Source: Acidithiobacillus montserratensis
Lineage (GTDB): Bacteria > Pseudomonadota > Gammaproteobacteria > Acidithiobacillales > Acidithiobacillaceae
Reading direction: 5' to 3'
Assembly: GCF_018853465.1 (NCBI RefSeq)
Contig: NZ_JABBOU010000116.1
Span: 1-5,428, forward strand
DNA length: 5,428 nucleotides
Positions within the stretch are counted from its first letter, which is position 1; the number at the start of each line of letters is the position of its first letter. Shown here piece by piece: positions 5,326 to 5,428 of this stretch. The notes beneath the pieces are model-generated. The model saw only the letters and a list, made by a program, of their open reading frames with translations. It was not told the DNA's origin and ran no database searches. The position numbers and the translations under genes are program-made.

Positions 5326-5428
5326 GATTGAGTGGGTAGGGGGTAGAATGCTGTGGAGCGGTCGTGCCCTGAATTGGAGTTAGCTGATGGTCCCTGAAGA
5401 GCTGTTTTCTCTCGCGTTAGGATTGGTT
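5314..5428 (+). mobile_element. Left end of an ISL3-family insertion sequence (partial)
   Basis: The sequence GGCTCTTCGTCAGATTGAGT at 5314-5333 resembles the terminal inverted repeats of ISL3-family elements as I know them. A transposase start with an ISL3-like N-terminus follows 73 nt later, a usual spacing. The right end and any 8-bp target duplication (candidate 5306-5313, TATATGTT) lie outside or cannot be checked. Confidence 0.6.
5387..5428 (+). CDS. ISL3-family transposase, N-terminal fragment (runs off window)
   Basis: ATG 5387 has GGAG (5376-5379) 7 nt upstream and opens a frame of 14 codons, MVPEELFSLALGLV, to the window edge. ISL3-family transposases commonly start with a similar Leu-Phe-x-Leu-Ala-Leu-Gly-Leu segment followed by Pro-Trp. 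The assignment rests on these few residues plus the terminal-repeat-like sequence upstream. The DDE catalytic domain is beyond the window, so activity cannot be judged. Confidence 0.55.
   Translation, partial: MVPEELFSLALGLV

Overview
The window is about 5.4 kb of moderately GC-rich bacterial DNA, and all genes lie on the + strand. It looks like an accessory region (plasmid, integrative element or genomic island) of a proteobacterium. The signs are a TraR/DksA-type conjugation or phage regulator, an IscB (OMEGA) transposable element, a compact set of stand-alone nucleic-acid-processing genes, and the start of an ISL3-type insertion sequence. An acidophile such as Acidithiobacillus would fit, but nothing in the sequence proves it.

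Left part (1-1131): three tightly spaced genes. They are an acidic protein of unknown function (96-422), a small TraR/DksA-like zinc-finger protein (425-706) and an AT-richer unknown gene (from 709). The reading frame of the third gene runs into the left end of the transposable element, which supplies its last codons and its stop.

Middle (about 1094-2790): an IscB element without a tnpA transposase gene. It consists of a roughly 290-nt omega (HEARO) RNA region rich in GNRA-capped hairpins, followed by iscB, and it closes with a GC-rich terminal hairpin inside the last iscB codons. The IscB protein keeps its PLMP, RuvC-I, bridge-helix, HNH and RuvC-III motifs. At the place of the RuvC-II catalytic glutamate it has methionine (Met168), so it is predicted to be a natural HNH-only nickase or binding protein. 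This is the most unusual observation in the window.

Right part (2820-5231): three genes that overlap or abut and probably form one operon. They encode an RlaP-type (PF10127) nucleotidyltransferase, a stand-alone 5'-3' exonuclease/flap nuclease of the Pol I N-terminal family, and a family 4 (iron-sulfur) uracil-DNA glycosylase. Together they could make base-excision and end-processing functions, but no polymerase or ligase is visible here. The glycosylase gene ends with a perfect 13-bp inverted repeat.

Right edge (5232-5428): a short non-coding stretch leads to an apparent ISL3-family insertion sequence end at about 5314. Its transposase begins at 5387 and runs out of the window. The IS end pairs with the sequence just outside it to form a long imperfect hairpin.
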